Source: Rhodospirillaceae bacterium (GTDB lineage: Bacteria; Pseudomonadota; Alphaproteobacteria; Rhodospirillales; Casp-alpha2). Taken from it: a stretch of 64,000 nt of DNA. Positions 18,168-27,935 of this stretch are shown here, piece after piece. Position 1 is the stretch's first letter. Each line of letters starts with the position of its first letter. The notes beneath the pieces were generated by a model, which saw nothing but the letters and a program-made list of their open reading frames with translations, ran no database searches and was not told where the DNA came from. A program made the position numbers and the translations under genes. The stretch covers positions 23,199-87,198 of the forward strand of contig JABJBP010000111.1 in the NCBI GenBank assembly GCA_018665815.1. Reading direction: 5' to 3'.

Positions 18168-19028
18168 ATGAGCGTTGATATCGACCACCTAAATTCCTGG
18201 ATCGGGAAAACCGAAACGGCGAGCGATCTGTTAAGCGCCTCGCAACTGGCGGGTTTGGCGGCAACGTTGGATGTCGATGGACCTGCCCCCGAACCTGGTG
18301 ATCCGGTGCCGCCTGCGGCGCATTGGATATTCTTTAATTCCAGAACCAAGGCCTCGGAGCTTGGCTATGATGGACATGCCAAGCTCGGCGGTTTCCTACC
18401 ACCTGTGGAATTACCGCGCCGTATGTGGGCTGGTGGGCGGATTTCCTGGCCCGGCACGCTGCGGGTTGGTGACGTGATTACCCGCACCTCGACCATTGCC
18501 GATGTCACCCATAAATTCGGAAAATCCGGCGAATTGGTGTTTGTCGTTGTCAGGCATGAAGTTGCCAACGATGCTGGCGTTTGTGTCAGCGAAGAGCACG
18601 ATATCGTATACCGCTCGGCCGATGATTCGAACGTGGCGCCACCGGCGAAACTAGTGGCAAGACCGGCACCGGATGATGCCGTGTGGTCCCGTATCATTGA
18701 TCCTGATCCGGTCATGCTGTTTCGCTATTCGGCGCTGACGTTCAATGGCCACCGAATTCACTATGATCTCAAATTTGTAACGGAGGAGGGCTATCCGGGC
18801 TTGATCGTTCATGGGCCCTTGATCGCCACCCTGCTGATGGATCTCTGCCAGCGCAAGCGCCCCGATGCGGCGCTTGCGAATTTTTCGTATCGCGCCATGG
18901 GTCCATTGTTCGATACCGCCCAGTTCACCGTCAACGGCCGGCCCGGCGCGGACGGCACGGCGAGTTTGTGGGCGGCGAATGCCGAGGGCAGTCTTGCCAT
19001 GCAGGCAGACGCTGTGTTCGACGGGTGA
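18168..19028 (+). CDS. MaoC/FAS1-like hydratase, mesaconyl-CoA hydratase-like
   Basis: A 286-residue double hot-dog protein. The N-terminal half (IGKTETASDLLSASQL, WIFFNSRTKASELG, FLPPVELPRRMWAGG) matches the FAS1-like dehydratase domain. The second half carries the hydratase residues in LMFRYSALTFNGHRIHYD and GYPGLIVHGPLIATLL (Asn-x-His and Gly-x-His-Gly). This is the layout of mesaconyl-C4-CoA hydratase and related enzymes. ATG 18168 is preferred over GTG 18156 because GTGAGG then serves as ribosome site. It starts 12 bases after the acyl-CoA dehydrogenase, so the two are surely one operon. Confidence 0.8.
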   Translation: MSVDIDHLNSWIGKTETASDLLSASQLAGLAATLDVDGPAPEPGDPVPPAAHWIFFNSRTKASELGYDGHAKLGGFLPPVELPRRMWAGGRISWPGTLRVGDVITRTSTIADVTHKFGKSGELVFVVVRHEVANDAGVCVSEEHDIVYRSADDSNVAPPAKLVARPAPDDAVWSRIIDPDPVMLFRYSALTFNGHRIHYDLKFVTEEGYPGLIVHGPLIATLLMDLCQRKRPDAALANFSYRAMGPLFDTAQFTVNGRPGADGTASLWAANAEGSLAMQADAVFDG

Positions 19029-19032
19029 TGGT

Positions 19033-19563
19033 TTGGCAATAGTTGAAACATTTGACGTCATCATTGTGCTTGGCGCGGCCCAGGCCCCCGATGGTACGCC
19101 AGGGTCGGTCATTTCGCGCCGGGTTCTCCATGCCGTGAAGCTTTTCAACGAAGGTCGCGCGCCGGTGATGCTGATGTCCGGCGGTGCAACCCGCCACGCC
19201 GAGCCCGAGGCCGATGCAATGGCGCGCGTGGCGATCGAGGCCGGCATTTCCGATCAAGCCATATTTCGCGAAACCCGTTCAACACGGACGATGGAAAATG
19301 TATTGGAATGCCGAAAGATTTTGACGCGCGAGGATTGGCACCACGCTCTGGTTGTCACCGATAGTTTTCATATGAAGCGCGCGCTATATACATTCGATGC
19401 CTTCGGTGTCGAAGCCTTTGGTGACGGCGTGCCCGCGCCGCCGAGCTTGCGCACCGTGTTGGCCCACATCTGCGAGTTTTTCGCCCGCCAAATGTATGAA
19501 CGCGCCATCCGTGCCTATATTGATCAACGCATATCGCCTCTACAGTTGGGCGGCGGCAAATAG
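19033..19563 (+). CDS. YdcF/DUF218-family protein
   Basis: About 176 residues with the DUF218 core: DVIIVLGAAQAPDGTPG, SRRVLHAVKLFNEG, MLMSGGATRHAEPEADAM, RSTRTMENVLECRKIL and VVTDSFHMKRALYTFDAFG. Related proteins (YdcF, SanA, ElyC) bind nucleotides or act on envelope metabolism; the function here is unknown. The start is most likely TTG 19033, four bases after the stop of the hydratase, with GGGTGAT upstream. Earlier in-frame codons overlap the hydratase coding region. Confidence 0.75.
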   Translation: MAIVETFDVIIVLGAAQAPDGTPGSVISRRVLHAVKLFNEGRAPVMLMSGGATRHAEPEADAMARVAIEAGISDQAIFRETRSTRTMENVLECRKILTREDWHHALVVTDSFHMKRALYTFDAFGVEAFGDGVPAPPSLRTVLAHICEFFARQMYERAIRAYIDQRISPLQLGGGK

Positions 19564-19647
19564 AGTTTCATGGCGATCGCCTAGAGGAATACGGCCACGT
19601 CCGATTTGAAGAGTGACCCGTAGGGCGGCGCGGTCTAAAAATACCCC

Positions 19648-20850
19648 ATGAAACAGAATAAACACGCCATGGCGGGCGTCCGTGTGTTGGATGCGGCGAC
19701 CTTCATCGCAGCGCCTTACGCGGCGGCGATTATGGGTGAGTTTGGCGCCGAAGTGATCAAAATTGAAAATCCGAAGGGCGGCGATCCGTGGCGGCGCTAC
19801 GGCACGGACAGCGGCCAGCCCAATCAGTCGCTGGCCTGGCTGACGGAAGCGCGCAACAAGAAATCCATCACGTTGAATTTGCGCGCCCCTGAAGGTGCGG
19901 CACTGTTCAAGCGCCTGGTTGAGACGGCGGACGTGGTTTGTGAAAATTTCCGGCCCGGCACTTTGGAAAAATGGGGAATTGGCTGGACCGATCTCAAGGC
20001 CATCAATTCGGGCCTGATCATGATGCGAATTTCGGGTTACGGGCAAACGGGCCCTTACAAGGATCGCCCTGGGTTTGCACGGATCGCCCATGCCGTGGGC
20101 GGCTTGACCTATCTTTCGGGCATTCCCGGCGAGACGCCTGTGACGCCGGGCTCGACGTCCTTAGGCGACTACATGTCCGGTATGTATGGTGCCATCGGCA
20201 TTTTGATGGCGCTGCGTCATCGCGATGCGACGGGTGAGGGACAGATGGTCGATATGGCGCTGTATGAATCCGTGTTTCGGGCACTTGACGAAATTGTCCC
20301 GCGCTATGCGAAAGATGGTTTCGTCCGCGAGCCGGAGGGAACGGGCACCGTCAATGCGTGCCCACATGGGCACTTCCCAACCGGTGACGGCAAGTTTCTT
20401 TCCATTGCATGCACTACGGACAAGATGTTTGAACGCCTGACCCAGGCCATGGTGCGGCCCGATCTTTGGGAGAACTTTGGTGATCAGCAAACGCGCCTTG
20501 CCGCGCGCGTCACCGTCATCGACGAAGTCACTCAATGGACGACATCCATGAGCCGTGATGAGGTGATGGCGGCCTGTGTGGCGGCCGAGGTGCCGTCCGG
20601 CCCGATCAATTCCATCGCCGATATTTTTGCCGATCCGCATTTTCGCGCACGAGACGATTTATTGGCCGTCAATGTGCCCACGATCGGTGAGGTCACCGTG
20701 CCGGGCGTTTATCCGAAATTATCAGCGACGCCGGGCAGCGTCGATAGCCTCGGTCCTGAACTCGGCAATGCCAACGAAGAGGTGTACGGCGGACAATTGG
20801 GGCTGAGCGCCGACGATATGGCGGCGCTGAAAGACAAAGGAGTGATCTGA
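19648..20850 (+). CDS. CaiB/BaiF family (type III) CoA-transferase
   Basis: A 400-residue family III CoA-transferase. The catalytic Asp is Asp174 in TSLGDYMSGMYGAIG. The N-terminal segment GVRVLDAATFIAAPYAA and the EVIKIENPKGGDPWR loop are diagnostic, and GIPGETPVTPGS precedes the active site. The enzyme moves CoA between carboxylic acids through an aspartyl-CoA anhydride. Its placement after the dehydrogenase and mesaconyl-CoA hydratase-like gene suggests activation of a C4-C5 dicarboxylic acid. No clear Shine-Dalgarno precedes 19648; Met8 is an alternative. Confidence 0.88.
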   Translation: MKQNKHAMAGVRVLDAATFIAAPYAAAIMGEFGAEVIKIENPKGGDPWRRYGTDSGQPNQSLAWLTEARNKKSITLNLRAPEGAALFKRLVETADVVCENFRPGTLEKWGIGWTDLKAINSGLIMMRISGYGQTGPYKDRPGFARIAHAVGGLTYLSGIPGETPVTPGSTSLGDYMSGMYGAIGILMALRHRDATGEGQMVDMALYESVFRALDEIVPRYAKDGFVREPEGTGTVNACPHGHFPTGDGKFLSIACTTDKMFERLTQAMVRPDLWENFGDQQTRLAARVTVIDEVTQWTTSMSRDEVMAACVAAEVPSGPINSIADIFADPHFRARDDLLAVNVPTIGEVTVPGVYPKLSATPGSVDSLGPELGNANEEVYGGQLGLSADDMAALKDKGVI

Positions 20851-20853
20851 ACC

Positions 20854-21723
20854 ATGGTCAGATTGGCGGCATTCGTATTGATGGCGATGATGATGGGCCC
20901 GTTGATGGCGCGCGCTGCCTCACAGAAAACACTCGACCAGCAATTCGAGCAATTGGCACGCCGGGTTGATCAAGGTGTCGGTGGGTACTTAGGGACGGTC
21001 AAGCCTGTGTCAGGGGAGATTAAGCTCGCCTATGGCCCGGCTCAGCCAAACCTTCATCAGATTACGACGTGGGTGGCGACGCGGGGCGCGGTGGCGCGTA
21101 TCCGGGTGCGCGCCGAATTAACCCGTCAAGCTTCTGCGGCGGGCCTGCTTATGGGCGTGACGACCCTCAAAGATTACAACATCGAACACCTGATTGGCGC
21201 CGATGGGGTGACGATTGGTCATGAGGCGTTGCCTCGGGGAACCACCGTGATCGTCGCGTCGGATCATCGCGGGGTCATCCCCGATGCGGTGATTTTGCCG
21301 CCCGCCGGCGGGGGCACCATCGCCTTGCCGCAACCCGGCACCCGGCCGTTCATTGAGGCGATCAATCGGTTTCCGTTGCCCGTCTTGGTAACGGAAACGG
21401 CAGTGCAAGATTCAGATATTTTTCTGCCGCTGACGTTCCCGTTGGGCGGTAACGCGGGAATTGAACCGGTGCGCGGCGCCGGGCCGCGGTTGCGTGGTGA
21501 GATCGACTGCAAACCTCGCCGTTGTCTTTTGGTGCAGGTCGATGAAGAAACTCTTTTTAAGCAAAAAGGTCAGGAAATCCGCGGTTCTGCCAAGGGCCAC
21601 GTGGTGATCACCGCCGGTCCGGTTAACATTGTTGGCGCCTTTCTCAACCTTCGAACCGAAATATTGCAGGGTGGTCGCACGGAGGTCATCCGCTCCATCT
21701 TGATCAACGAACAGATCAAATAG
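20854..21723 (+). CDS. Hypothetical secreted protein
   Basis: A 289-residue protein with a signal peptide (LAAFVLMAMMMGPLMARAAS). The mature part starts with a helical stretch (QKTLDQQFEQLARRVDQGVGG) and then beta-rich sequence with TLKDYNIEHLIGADGVTIG and a cysteine pair in IDCKPRRCLLVQVDE. It starts three bases after the CoA-transferase stop, so co-transcription is likely. No family is recognised and no catalytic motif stands out. A role in the periplasm follows only from the signal peptide. Confidence 0.65.
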   Translation: MVRLAAFVLMAMMMGPLMARAASQKTLDQQFEQLARRVDQGVGGYLGTVKPVSGEIKLAYGPAQPNLHQITTWVATRGAVARIRVRAELTRQASAAGLLMGVTTLKDYNIEHLIGADGVTIGHEALPRGTTVIVASDHRGVIPDAVILPPAGGGTIALPQPGTRPFIEAINRFPLPVLVTETAVQDSDIFLPLTFPLGGNAGIEPVRGAGPRLRGEIDCKPRRCLLVQVDEETLFKQKGQEIRGSAKGHVVITAGPVNIVGAFLNLRTEILQGGRTEVIRSILINEQIK

Positions 21724-21734
21724 CCTTTCCATCC

Positions 21735-22640
21735 ATGCCGAACCCACCAACCACAGGGGTGAAGCCGGACCGCCGTGACAATCCGGGGCTGGGCATCATG
21801 ATGATGCTCGCGGCCATCGGGTTTTTGACGACGATGAACCTGTTCATCAAACTGATCGGGCCCGAATATCACCCCATGCAGGTGACGTTCCTGCGTAATT
21901 TTGTCGCGGCTATGGTCATCGTGCCATTTATATTGCGGGCCGGCGGCATTTCTGTTTTGAGAACACATCGTCCTTGGGGACATGCGGCACGGGCACTGGG
22001 CGGCATATTGGGGAACGCGTGTTATTTTTATGCCTTCGCGCGGTTGCCCATGGCCGATGTTTTAGTTATTTCCCAGGCGGTGCCGCTGTTCGCCACCGCG
22101 CTTGCTGTATTGTTCTTGAATGAACGGGTCGGTTGGCGTCGCTGGACAGCAATTTTGGTTGGCTTTTTAGGTGTTGCCGTTTCCGTTGATCCCACGGGTG
22201 CCATGGGAACTGCATCGTTAGTGACCGTGTTGGCGACCCTTTTTTGGGCCTCGACAATCTTGCTCATGCGCAGCTTGGGTGCAACGGAAAATCCTTACAC
22301 CATTGTGTTCTATTATATGGGCGCGGGTACGGTATTGGCGGCATTGTTTATGCCGTGGGTTTGGATCACGCCGCCGATTGAGGCTTTAAAGTTTTTTGTC
22401 GCTGCCGGGTTACTCGGCGCCTTGGGGCAGTTTTTCATGACCTATGCGTTGAAAGTCGCCGAAGCTTCCGTGGTCAGCCCATTCAACTACACGGCCATTA
22501 TCTGGGGTATCGTTTTTGATCTGGCAATTTGGCACGCTTGGCCGACCTGGCCGACGTTCTGGGGGGCGATCATCATCAGCGCCGCCGGGCTCTACCTGTT
22601 CCGTCGCGAAGCGGGGCACAAGCATCGGGCCAAAAACTAG
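21735..22640 (+). CDS. EamA/DMT-family transporter
   Basis: A 301-residue inner-membrane protein with ten hydrophobic segments in two EamA repeats. Typical residues are FLRNFVAAMVIVPF at the first repeat, FYAFARLPMADVLVISQAVP, FLNERVGWRRWTAILVGFLGV, and in the second repeat YALKVAEASVVSPFNYTAIIWG. The family exports metabolites such as amino acids or takes part in drug efflux; the substrate cannot be read from sequence. It starts 11 bases after the preceding secreted-protein gene and is probably the last gene of that operon. Confidence 0.85.
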   Translation: MPNPPTTGVKPDRRDNPGLGIMMMLAAIGFLTTMNLFIKLIGPEYHPMQVTFLRNFVAAMVIVPFILRAGGISVLRTHRPWGHAARALGGILGNACYFYAFARLPMADVLVISQAVPLFATALAVLFLNERVGWRRWTAILVGFLGVAVSVDPTGAMGTASLVTVLATLFWASTILLMRSLGATENPYTIVFYYMGAGTVLAALFMPWVWITPPIEALKFFVAAGLLGALGQFFMTYALKVAEASVVSPFNYTAIIWGIVFDLAIWHAWPTWPTFWGAIIISAAGLYLFRREAGHKHRAKN

Positions 22641-23059
22641 ATCGATGATTCACACGTAACACGCGCCACCGCGCTTGCGGCTTGGACTTGAGTATCGTTC
22701 TCAAACCGTGGTGGGTTGTAGCACCGGGACGGATTGCGTAGCATCCCTGCTCAATTGATCTGAAAATTATTCGTCTCGGGGATGTGATGGGTGACGACGA
22801 TGATCTGAGCACTGCTGGCCGTGCCGGTGGCGTAGCCGGATGGCATGGTGGCGAGCGGCGCCAGGGCGATCGGCGTTCGCGGAGTGGATCTGGCGGCGGT
22901 GATGTGACCCGCGGGTCGGACCGGCGCCAATCTTAGTTCTGCCACGTTTGCGGAAAAAAATTTCAACCAACGGCCACGCAAAAACGTATCTGCCCCGCGT
23001 GTCGTGGCAGCGCGCTCCGCATGGGCCAACCGGCGGGCCGCTGGGGTGGCGTTTAAAAT
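22641..23059. other. Intergenic region, convergent genes
   Basis: About 419 bases between the EamA gene and the minus-strand VOC gene. A 92-codon open frame on the minus strand (22751-23029) starts 30 bases after the VOC stop, but it has no recognisable family, no good ribosome site and low-complexity Ala/Thr/Pro composition, so it is not called as a gene. No strong terminator is seen. Confidence 0.4.
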
Positions 23060-23434
23060 TCAGTCGGCAGGCGGAAAATTCAGTTCAACAACGAAACCAT
23101 GTGGGCCAGTGACGAAGATTTGTCGCAATCCGGCGCCCGGCACCGTGCGCCGTTCCTGAACATTATCAAGCGCTTCGATCCGTGACGATATCTCATCATA
23201 GCGCCGGCCATCACCTTTGAAGGCCATGTGGTCAACGGTTCCGGTGTTCCCGGCGGGCTCGCTATCAGCATTGATCAGATGCACGATGGCCGGCCCCCCG
23301 GCGCGGTCATAAAGCCAATAGCCGGCAAATTTAAAGGGCGGGCGTTCACCAACTTCCAACTCCACCACCGCACAGAAGAATTCCTTCATGGCGTCCAACT
23401 CGTTGGTGCGGAGCGAAAAATGGTCGAGTTGCAT
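23060..23434 (-). CDS. VOC (glyoxalase/bleomycin-resistance) family protein
   Basis: A 124-residue vicinal-oxygen-chelate fold. It starts with MQLDHFSLRTNELDAMKEFF, whose His is a usual metal ligand, includes GYWLYDRAGGPAIVHLIN and HMAFKGDG (second His), and closes with FVTGPHGFVVELNFP, whose Glu is the last ligand. Members include glyoxalases, dioxygenases and isomerases; the exact reaction is unknown. It lies four bases after the alpha/beta hydrolase gene and ends the fumarase operon. Confidence 0.85.
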   Translation of the reverse strand: MQLDHFSLRTNELDAMKEFFCAVVELEVGERPPFKFAGYWLYDRAGGPAIVHLINADSEPAGNTGTVDHMAFKGDGRRYDEISSRIEALDNVQERRTVPGAGLRQIFVTGPHGFVVELNFPPAD

Positions 23435-23438
23435 GATT

Positions 23439-24062
23439 TCAAAGCCCGTTTGCGAATTCGGTAATGGCGGTCATGGCTTCGGTCCAGTTTCCGTTTTCCG
23501 TATGGCCGGACTTCTTCCGGGGTTTGAACCCGTGATCGCCGTCTTCCAGCCAGTGTAGACGAACGGCGGCGCTTAGGCGATATCCGGCGACATCGTCTGT
23601 ACCGCCAAGTGCGTCACGTGTTCCTTGGCAGATCAGCGTCGGCGTTTTCAAAGTTTCCAAATGATCAAGGCGCAGCGTGCCCGGTTCCTTGCCCGGTGCA
23701 TGAAAGGGATATCCCAGACAAATCAGTCCTTTAACGCCCGCCTCGTCGGCCACCAGCGAAGCCATCCGCCCGCCCATGGATTTGCCGCCAATAATTAGAT
23801 TGTCGGCGCTCAATTGGGCGACCACATCCAACCAGTATTCCATCAACATCGGTGCCCTGTTCGGCGGCTTTCTCTTGCCGGTCGCTCGGCGTTCCGCCAT
23901 GTAGGGAAACTCGAACCGCGCAACGCGAAACCCTTCCGCCCCCAAACCCTCGGCGAACGCCTGCATGAAATCACTATCCATAAGTGCCCCGGCGCCATGG
24001 GCGAGGCAGATCGTGGTTTCGGCGTTTTTCGGGCCATCGAAAAGAAAGGCGGTTTTGTTCAT
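23439..24062 (-). CDS. Alpha/beta-hydrolase family protein (KANL3/Tex30-like)
   Basis: A 207-residue hydrolase. The oxyanion region is ICLAHGAGALMDSDFM, the nucleophile elbow is IIGGKSMGGRMASL (Ser), ICQGTRDALGG carries the acidic residue and WLEDGDHGFKPRKKSG the His. This compact pattern matches the Tex30/KANL3-like group often annotated as dienelactone hydrolase-like. The start at 24062 lies eight bases after the SDR stop; the longer frame to 24161 would overlap the SDR. It is part of the fumA-fumC-SDR-hydrolase-VOC operon. Substrate unknown. Confidence 0.8.
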   Translation of the reverse strand: MNKTAFLFDGPKNAETTICLAHGAGALMDSDFMQAFAEGLGAEGFRVARFEFPYMAERRATGKRKPPNRAPMLMEYWLDVVAQLSADNLIIGGKSMGGRMASLVADEAGVKGLICLGYPFHAPGKEPGTLRLDHLETLKTPTLICQGTRDALGGTDDVAGYRLSAAVRLHWLEDGDHGFKPRKKSGHTENGNWTEAMTAITEFANGL

Positions 24063-24069
24063 CGCGGGA

Positions 24070-24804
24070 TTAGGGTTTCCCGCCGCCGACACGAAGATTG
24101 GCACCGCTAACATAAGATGCTTTGTCGGTGAGCAGCCAAACAATGGCTTCGGCGACCTCAATCGGCTGACCGGGGCGACCCATGGGCAGGCCCGGGCCGA
24201 GAGTCTTTAGTTTCTCGCCGGGCATGTCGGTCTCAGTAAGGCCGGGGGCGACGGTATTGACGCGGATTCCTTCGCCGGCGACTTCCTGGGCAAGACCGAT
24301 TGTTAAACTATTCACGGCGCCTTTCGATGCGGCGTAGAGGATGCCGTCGTTCGGCCCGCCCGCAGTGGCGGCGCCGGAGGAAATGTTGACGATGGCACCG
24401 CCTTGTCCGCCGTGCTTTGTCGACATGCGTTTCACGGCCTCGCGGGCACATAGGAAACAGCCAAGCACGTTGACGTCGAGAACATCTTCGATCTCAGCAA
24501 CGCTCAAATCATCGAGCCGTCCGCGCGGCCCGTGCACGCCGGCGTTATTGACCAATCCGGAAATGGCGCCAAGCTTCGCCTGGGCCGTGTCGAACAAGCG
24601 CATGACATCCGCCTCATTGGCAGTATTGGCTTGGACGGCGATGGCCTTGCCACCGGCGGCAACAATTTCGGCTACAACTGCCTCGGCCTTCTCAGCGCTG
24701 GCTTGATAATTAACGCAAACGGCATGGCCGGCGTCGGCGCAAAGTTTCGCGGCAGCCGCGCCGATGCCTCGGCTGGCACCGGTGATGATGGTGACGTTGG
24801 TCAC
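24070..24804 (-). CDS. Short-chain dehydrogenase/reductase
   Basis: A 244-residue classical SDR: cofactor motif [13 protein letters not shown] at the fourth strand, catalytic Ser in VNISSG, YxxxK as YAASK, and the [10 protein letters not shown] loop. The sequence after the Gly motif (VNYQ) suggests either cofactor. The start is taken as GTG 24804, which overlaps the fumC stop by four bases (GTGA); an upstream ATG at 24840 lies inside fumC. Reactions of this type reduce 3-oxo groups or oxidise alcohols. Its link to fumarases is unexplained. Confidence 0.85.
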   Translation of the reverse strand: MTNVTIITGASRGIGAAAAKLCADAGHAVCVNYQASAEKAEAVVAEIVAAGGKAIAVQANTANEADVMRLFDTAQAKLGAISGLVNNAGVHGPRGRLDDLSVAEIEDVLDVNVLGCFLCAREAVKRMSTKHGGQGGAIVNISSGAATAGGPNDGILYAASKGAVNSLTIGLAQEVAGEGIRVNTVAPGLTETDMPGEKLKTLGPGLPMGRPGQPIEVAEAIVWLLTDKASYVSGANLRVGGGKP

Positions 24805-26210
24805 GATGTGTGTCCTGTCATTGCCGTTGGATCGACCCAACGCTCGAAATCATCATCGCTGAGATGGCCTAAGGCCATGGCGGCGGCCTTCAGCGTCGTG
24901 CCCTCGGTGTGCGCTTTCTTGGCAATTTCCGCCGCTTTGTCATATCCAATGTGTGGATTGAGGGCGGTCACCAGCATCAAGGAGTTCTCCACCAGTTCAG
25001 CGATGCGTTGGTGGTTGGGTTCAATGCCCTGCAGGCAATTTTTGGTGAAGCTCCTGGCCGCGTCGGCCAGCAATCGGATGGAGCGCAGGCAAGCCGCTGC
25101 CATGACCGGCTTGAAGACATTGAGTTCGAGATGCCCGCTGGCGCCGGCGATGGTCACCGTCGTGTGATTACCGATCACTTGGGCGGCGACCTGGGTGACG
25201 GCCTCTGCCTGGGTCGGGTTGACCTTGCCGGGCATGATTGATGAGCCTGGTTCGTTGGCGGGCAGGGACAATTCCCCCAGGCCCGAACGGGGGCCGGAAC
25301 CGAGCAGGCGTATATCGTTGGCGATCTTCATCAACGTCGCAGCGTTTGTATTCAGTTTGCCGGAAAGATTGATCAATGCGTCGTGGGCGGCCAGGGCATA
25401 AAACTTATTCGGGCACGTCCGAAAGGTGTGGCCGGTGATCGCGTTGACCTCATCGACAAATGCCACGTCAAAGCCTTCCGGCGCATTGATGCCGGTGCCG
25501 ACTGCCGTACCGCCCTGAGCCAATTCCCAAATCTGGTTCAGGGCCTTGTCCGTGCGTTCGATATTTTCATGCAGTTGATGGGTATAGCCGGAAAATTCCT
25601 GACCCAATGTCATCGGTGTTGCGTCTTGAAGATGTGTCCGGCCGATTTTCACGATATCCGCAAACGTCGTGGCTTTTTCGTCAAGCACGTCGCGCATCTC
25701 TTCAAGTGCCGGCAACAGTCGCCCATGGATCGCCAATGCCAGCGCGATGTGCATGGCGGTCGGGAAACTGTCATTCGATGACTGGCTCATGTTGACGTGG
25801 TCGTTTGGGTGAACCGGTGATTTTGAGCCTAATTCACCGCCCAGCATTTCAATGGCGCGGTTCGCAATGACTTCGTTCAAATTCATATTGGTCTGAGTGC
25901 CCGAGCCGGTCTGCCAGATCACCAAAGGGAAATGATCATCCAAGGTGCCGGCGATAACTTCATCGGCGGCGGCGATGATGGCGTCGCCGATTTCGCTGCC
26001 CAGTAGACCGAATTTCATATTCGCCCGGGCCGCCGCCTTTTTCTGAATGGCGAAGGCGTGGATAAGCTCAATGGGCATGCGCTCCGCACTGTCGCCGATC
26101 TGGAAATTTTCTAGCGATCGTTGGGTCTGGGCGCCCCAGTAGCAATCCGAGGGCACATCAATGGACCCTTGAGAATCTGATTCAGACCGCAGCGCATTCG
26201 AATCCTTCAT
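24801..26210 (-). CDS. fumC: Fumarate hydratase class II
   Basis: A 469-residue, iron-free homotetrameric fumarase of the aspartase/fumarase superfamily that interconverts fumarate and L-malate in the TCA cycle. The family signature [11 protein letters not shown] carries the catalytic Ser loop, with [20 protein letters not shown] and [16 protein letters not shown] as the other two conserved regions. Length and all three regions are intact. It lies 27 bases after the class I fumarase gene on the same strand. Confidence 0.95.
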   Translation of the reverse strand: MKDSNALRSESDSQGSIDVPSDCYWGAQTQRSLENFQIGDSAERMPIELIHAFAIQKKAAARANMKFGLLGSEIGDAIIAAADEVIAGTLDDHFPLVIWQTGSGTQTNMNLNEVIANRAIEMLGGELGSKSPVHPNDHVNMSQSSNDSFPTAMHIALALAIHGRLLPALEEMRDVLDEKATTFADIVKIGRTHLQDATPMTLGQEFSGYTHQLHENIERTDKALNQIWELAQGGTAVGTGINAPEGFDVAFVDEVNAITGHTFRTCPNKFYALAAHDALINLSGKLNTNAATLMKIANDIRLLGSGPRSGLGELSLPANEPGSSIMPGKVNPTQAEAVTQVAAQVIGNHTTVTIAGASGHLELNVFKPVMAAACLRSIRLLADAARSFTKNCLQGIEPNHQRIAELVENSLMLVTALNPHIGYDKAAEIAKKAHTEGTTLKAAAMALGHLSDDDFERWVDPTAMTGHTS

Positions 26211-26237
26211 GACAATCTCCAGATACGGTGTGAGGTT

Positions 26238-27851
26238 TTATAGAAATTCAGCGAAGAAATCGTTGCCTTTGTCATCGACGACGATGAAAGCCGGGAAATC
26301 GACGATCTCAATCTTCCAGATGGCTTCCATGCCGAGCTCTTCGTACTCGACGACCTCGACCTTGGTGATGCAATCCTGGGCAAGCCGCGCCGCCGGGCCG
26401 CCGATGGAGCCCAGATAAAAACCGCCGTGGGCACGGCACGCATTGGTCACGGCTTTTGAGCGGTTGCCCTTGGCCAACATGAACATGGAGCCACCTGCCG
26501 CTTGCAGTTGATCGACGTAGGCATCCATGCGGCCCGCCGTGGTGGGCCCGAATGATCCGGATGCGAACCCCGCCGGCGTCTTTGCCGGGCCCGCGTAATA
26601 GACGCCGTGGTCCTTGAAGTACTGTGGCAAACCTTCGCCGGCGTCCATGCGCTCCTTGAGTTTGGCATGGGCAATATCGCGGGCCACGATCAACGGACCG
26701 TTCAGGCTGAGCCGCGTTTTCACCGGGTATTCCGCCAATTGCGCCAGAATTTCGGGCATCGGTCGGTTGAGATCGACGGAAACTACTTCGCCGCCCAAAT
26801 CATCGCCGGTGACGTCTGGCAGATATTGAGCCGGGTTGGTTTCCAGCTGTTCGAGGAATACGCCATCCTTGGTGATCTTGGCCTTGATCTGGCGGTCAGC
26901 CGAGCACGAGACGCCGAGGCCGACGGGACACGACGCGCCGTGCCGGGGCAGTCGAACAACGCGCACATCGTGGCAGAAATACTTGCCGCCGAACTGCGCG
27001 CCGATGCCCATATCACGGGTGAGTTGGAGAATCTTTTCTTCCCATTCAACGTCGCGGAAGGCTTGGCCATGCTGATTGCCCGTGGTCGGCAGGGTGTCGA
27101 GGTACTTTGTCGACGCCAATTTCACGGTCTTCAGGTTCATTTCCGCAGACGTGCCACCAATGACAACGGCCAGATGGTAGGGCGGGCAAGCAGCAGTCCC
27201 GAGCGTTCTGATTTTCTCATCTAGAAACTTGACCAAGCTGTCGGCGTTCAACAAGGCCTTGGTTTGCTGATAGAGAAACGTCTTGTTGGCCGAGCCGCCG
27301 CCCTTGGCGATGAACAGGAAGGAATATTCATCTGAATCGGTGGCATAAATGTCGACCTGGGCCGGCATGTTGTCGCCAGTGTTGACCTCTTGGAACATGT
27401 CCATGGGGGCGACCTGGGAATAGCGCAGGTTATTTTCGTCATATGCCCGCATGGCGCCTTCGCAAAGTGCCGCTTCGTCGCCGCCGCCGGTCCAAACGCG
27501 CTGGCCTTTCTTGCCCATGATGATGGCTGTGCCGGTATCCTGGCACATGGGCAGCACGCCGCCCGCTGCTATATTGGCGTTCTTTAGAAGATCGAGTGCA
27601 ACGAACCGGTCATTGTCCGAGGCTTCCGGGTCATCAAGAATTTTCGCGAGCTGTTTTAAATGGGCGGGCCTGAGCAAATGATTGATATCGCTGAAAGCCG
27701 CGGCCGCCAACGTCGCCATCACGGCCGGGTCAATGGTCAGGATTTCTTCGCCGTTCAACTTAGTTGTCGCGACCCCATCCTGCGTTAGCTTTCGGTACTG
27801 CGTGTCGTCGGCGCTGAGCGGAAACATCGTATGATGATCATAACCCGTCAT
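26238..27851 (-). CDS. fumA: Fumarate hydratase class I ([4Fe-4S])
   Basis: A 537-residue single-chain class I fumarase with both the alpha-like and beta-like parts. Cluster cysteines are expected in [11 protein letters not shown], in [18 protein letters not shown] and in the following VGLGVSC. The C-terminal part has [24 protein letters not shown] and [12 protein letters not shown]. It hydrates fumarate with an oxygen-sensitive cluster. Placement directly before fumC suggests one transcript that gives the cell an iron-dependent and an iron-free enzyme together. The start at 27851 gives [12 protein letters not shown]; a later Met is possible. Confidence 0.93.
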   Translation of the reverse strand: MTGYDHHTMFPLSADDTQYRKLTQDGVATTKLNGEEILTIDPAVMATLAAAAFSDINHLLRPAHLKQLAKILDDPEASDNDRFVALDLLKNANIAAGGVLPMCQDTGTAIIMGKKGQRVWTGGGDEAALCEGAMRAYDENNLRYSQVAPMDMFQEVNTGDNMPAQVDIYATDSDEYSFLFIAKGGGSANKTFLYQQTKALLNADSLVKFLDEKIRTLGTAACPPYHLAVVIGGTSAEMNLKTVKLASTKYLDTLPTTGNQHGQAFRDVEWEEKILQLTRDMGIGAQFGGKYFCHDVRVVRLPRHGASCPVGLGVSCSADRQIKAKITKDGVFLEQLETNPAQYLPDVTGDDLGGEVVSVDLNRPMPEILAQLAEYPVKTRLSLNGPLIVARDIAHAKLKERMDAGEGLPQYFKDHGVYYAGPAKTPAGFASGSFGPTTAGRMDAYVDQLQAAGGSMFMLAKGNRSKAVTNACRAHGGFYLGSIGGPAARLAQDCITKVEVVEYEELGMEAIWKIEIVDFPAFIVVDDKGNDFFAEFL

Positions 27852-27935
27852 AACATCCTCTCTGGTCTTCCTTATCGGGATAAAGGTGCCATAAAAGTGG
27901 GGCCGGTATTCTCAATTCAACGACGGCCGGGGCGT

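Noticed and set aside
22751..23029. 92-codon minus-strand frame after the VOC gene
   Set aside because: No ribosome site, no recognisable domain, low-complexity residues; kept only as an intergenic note.
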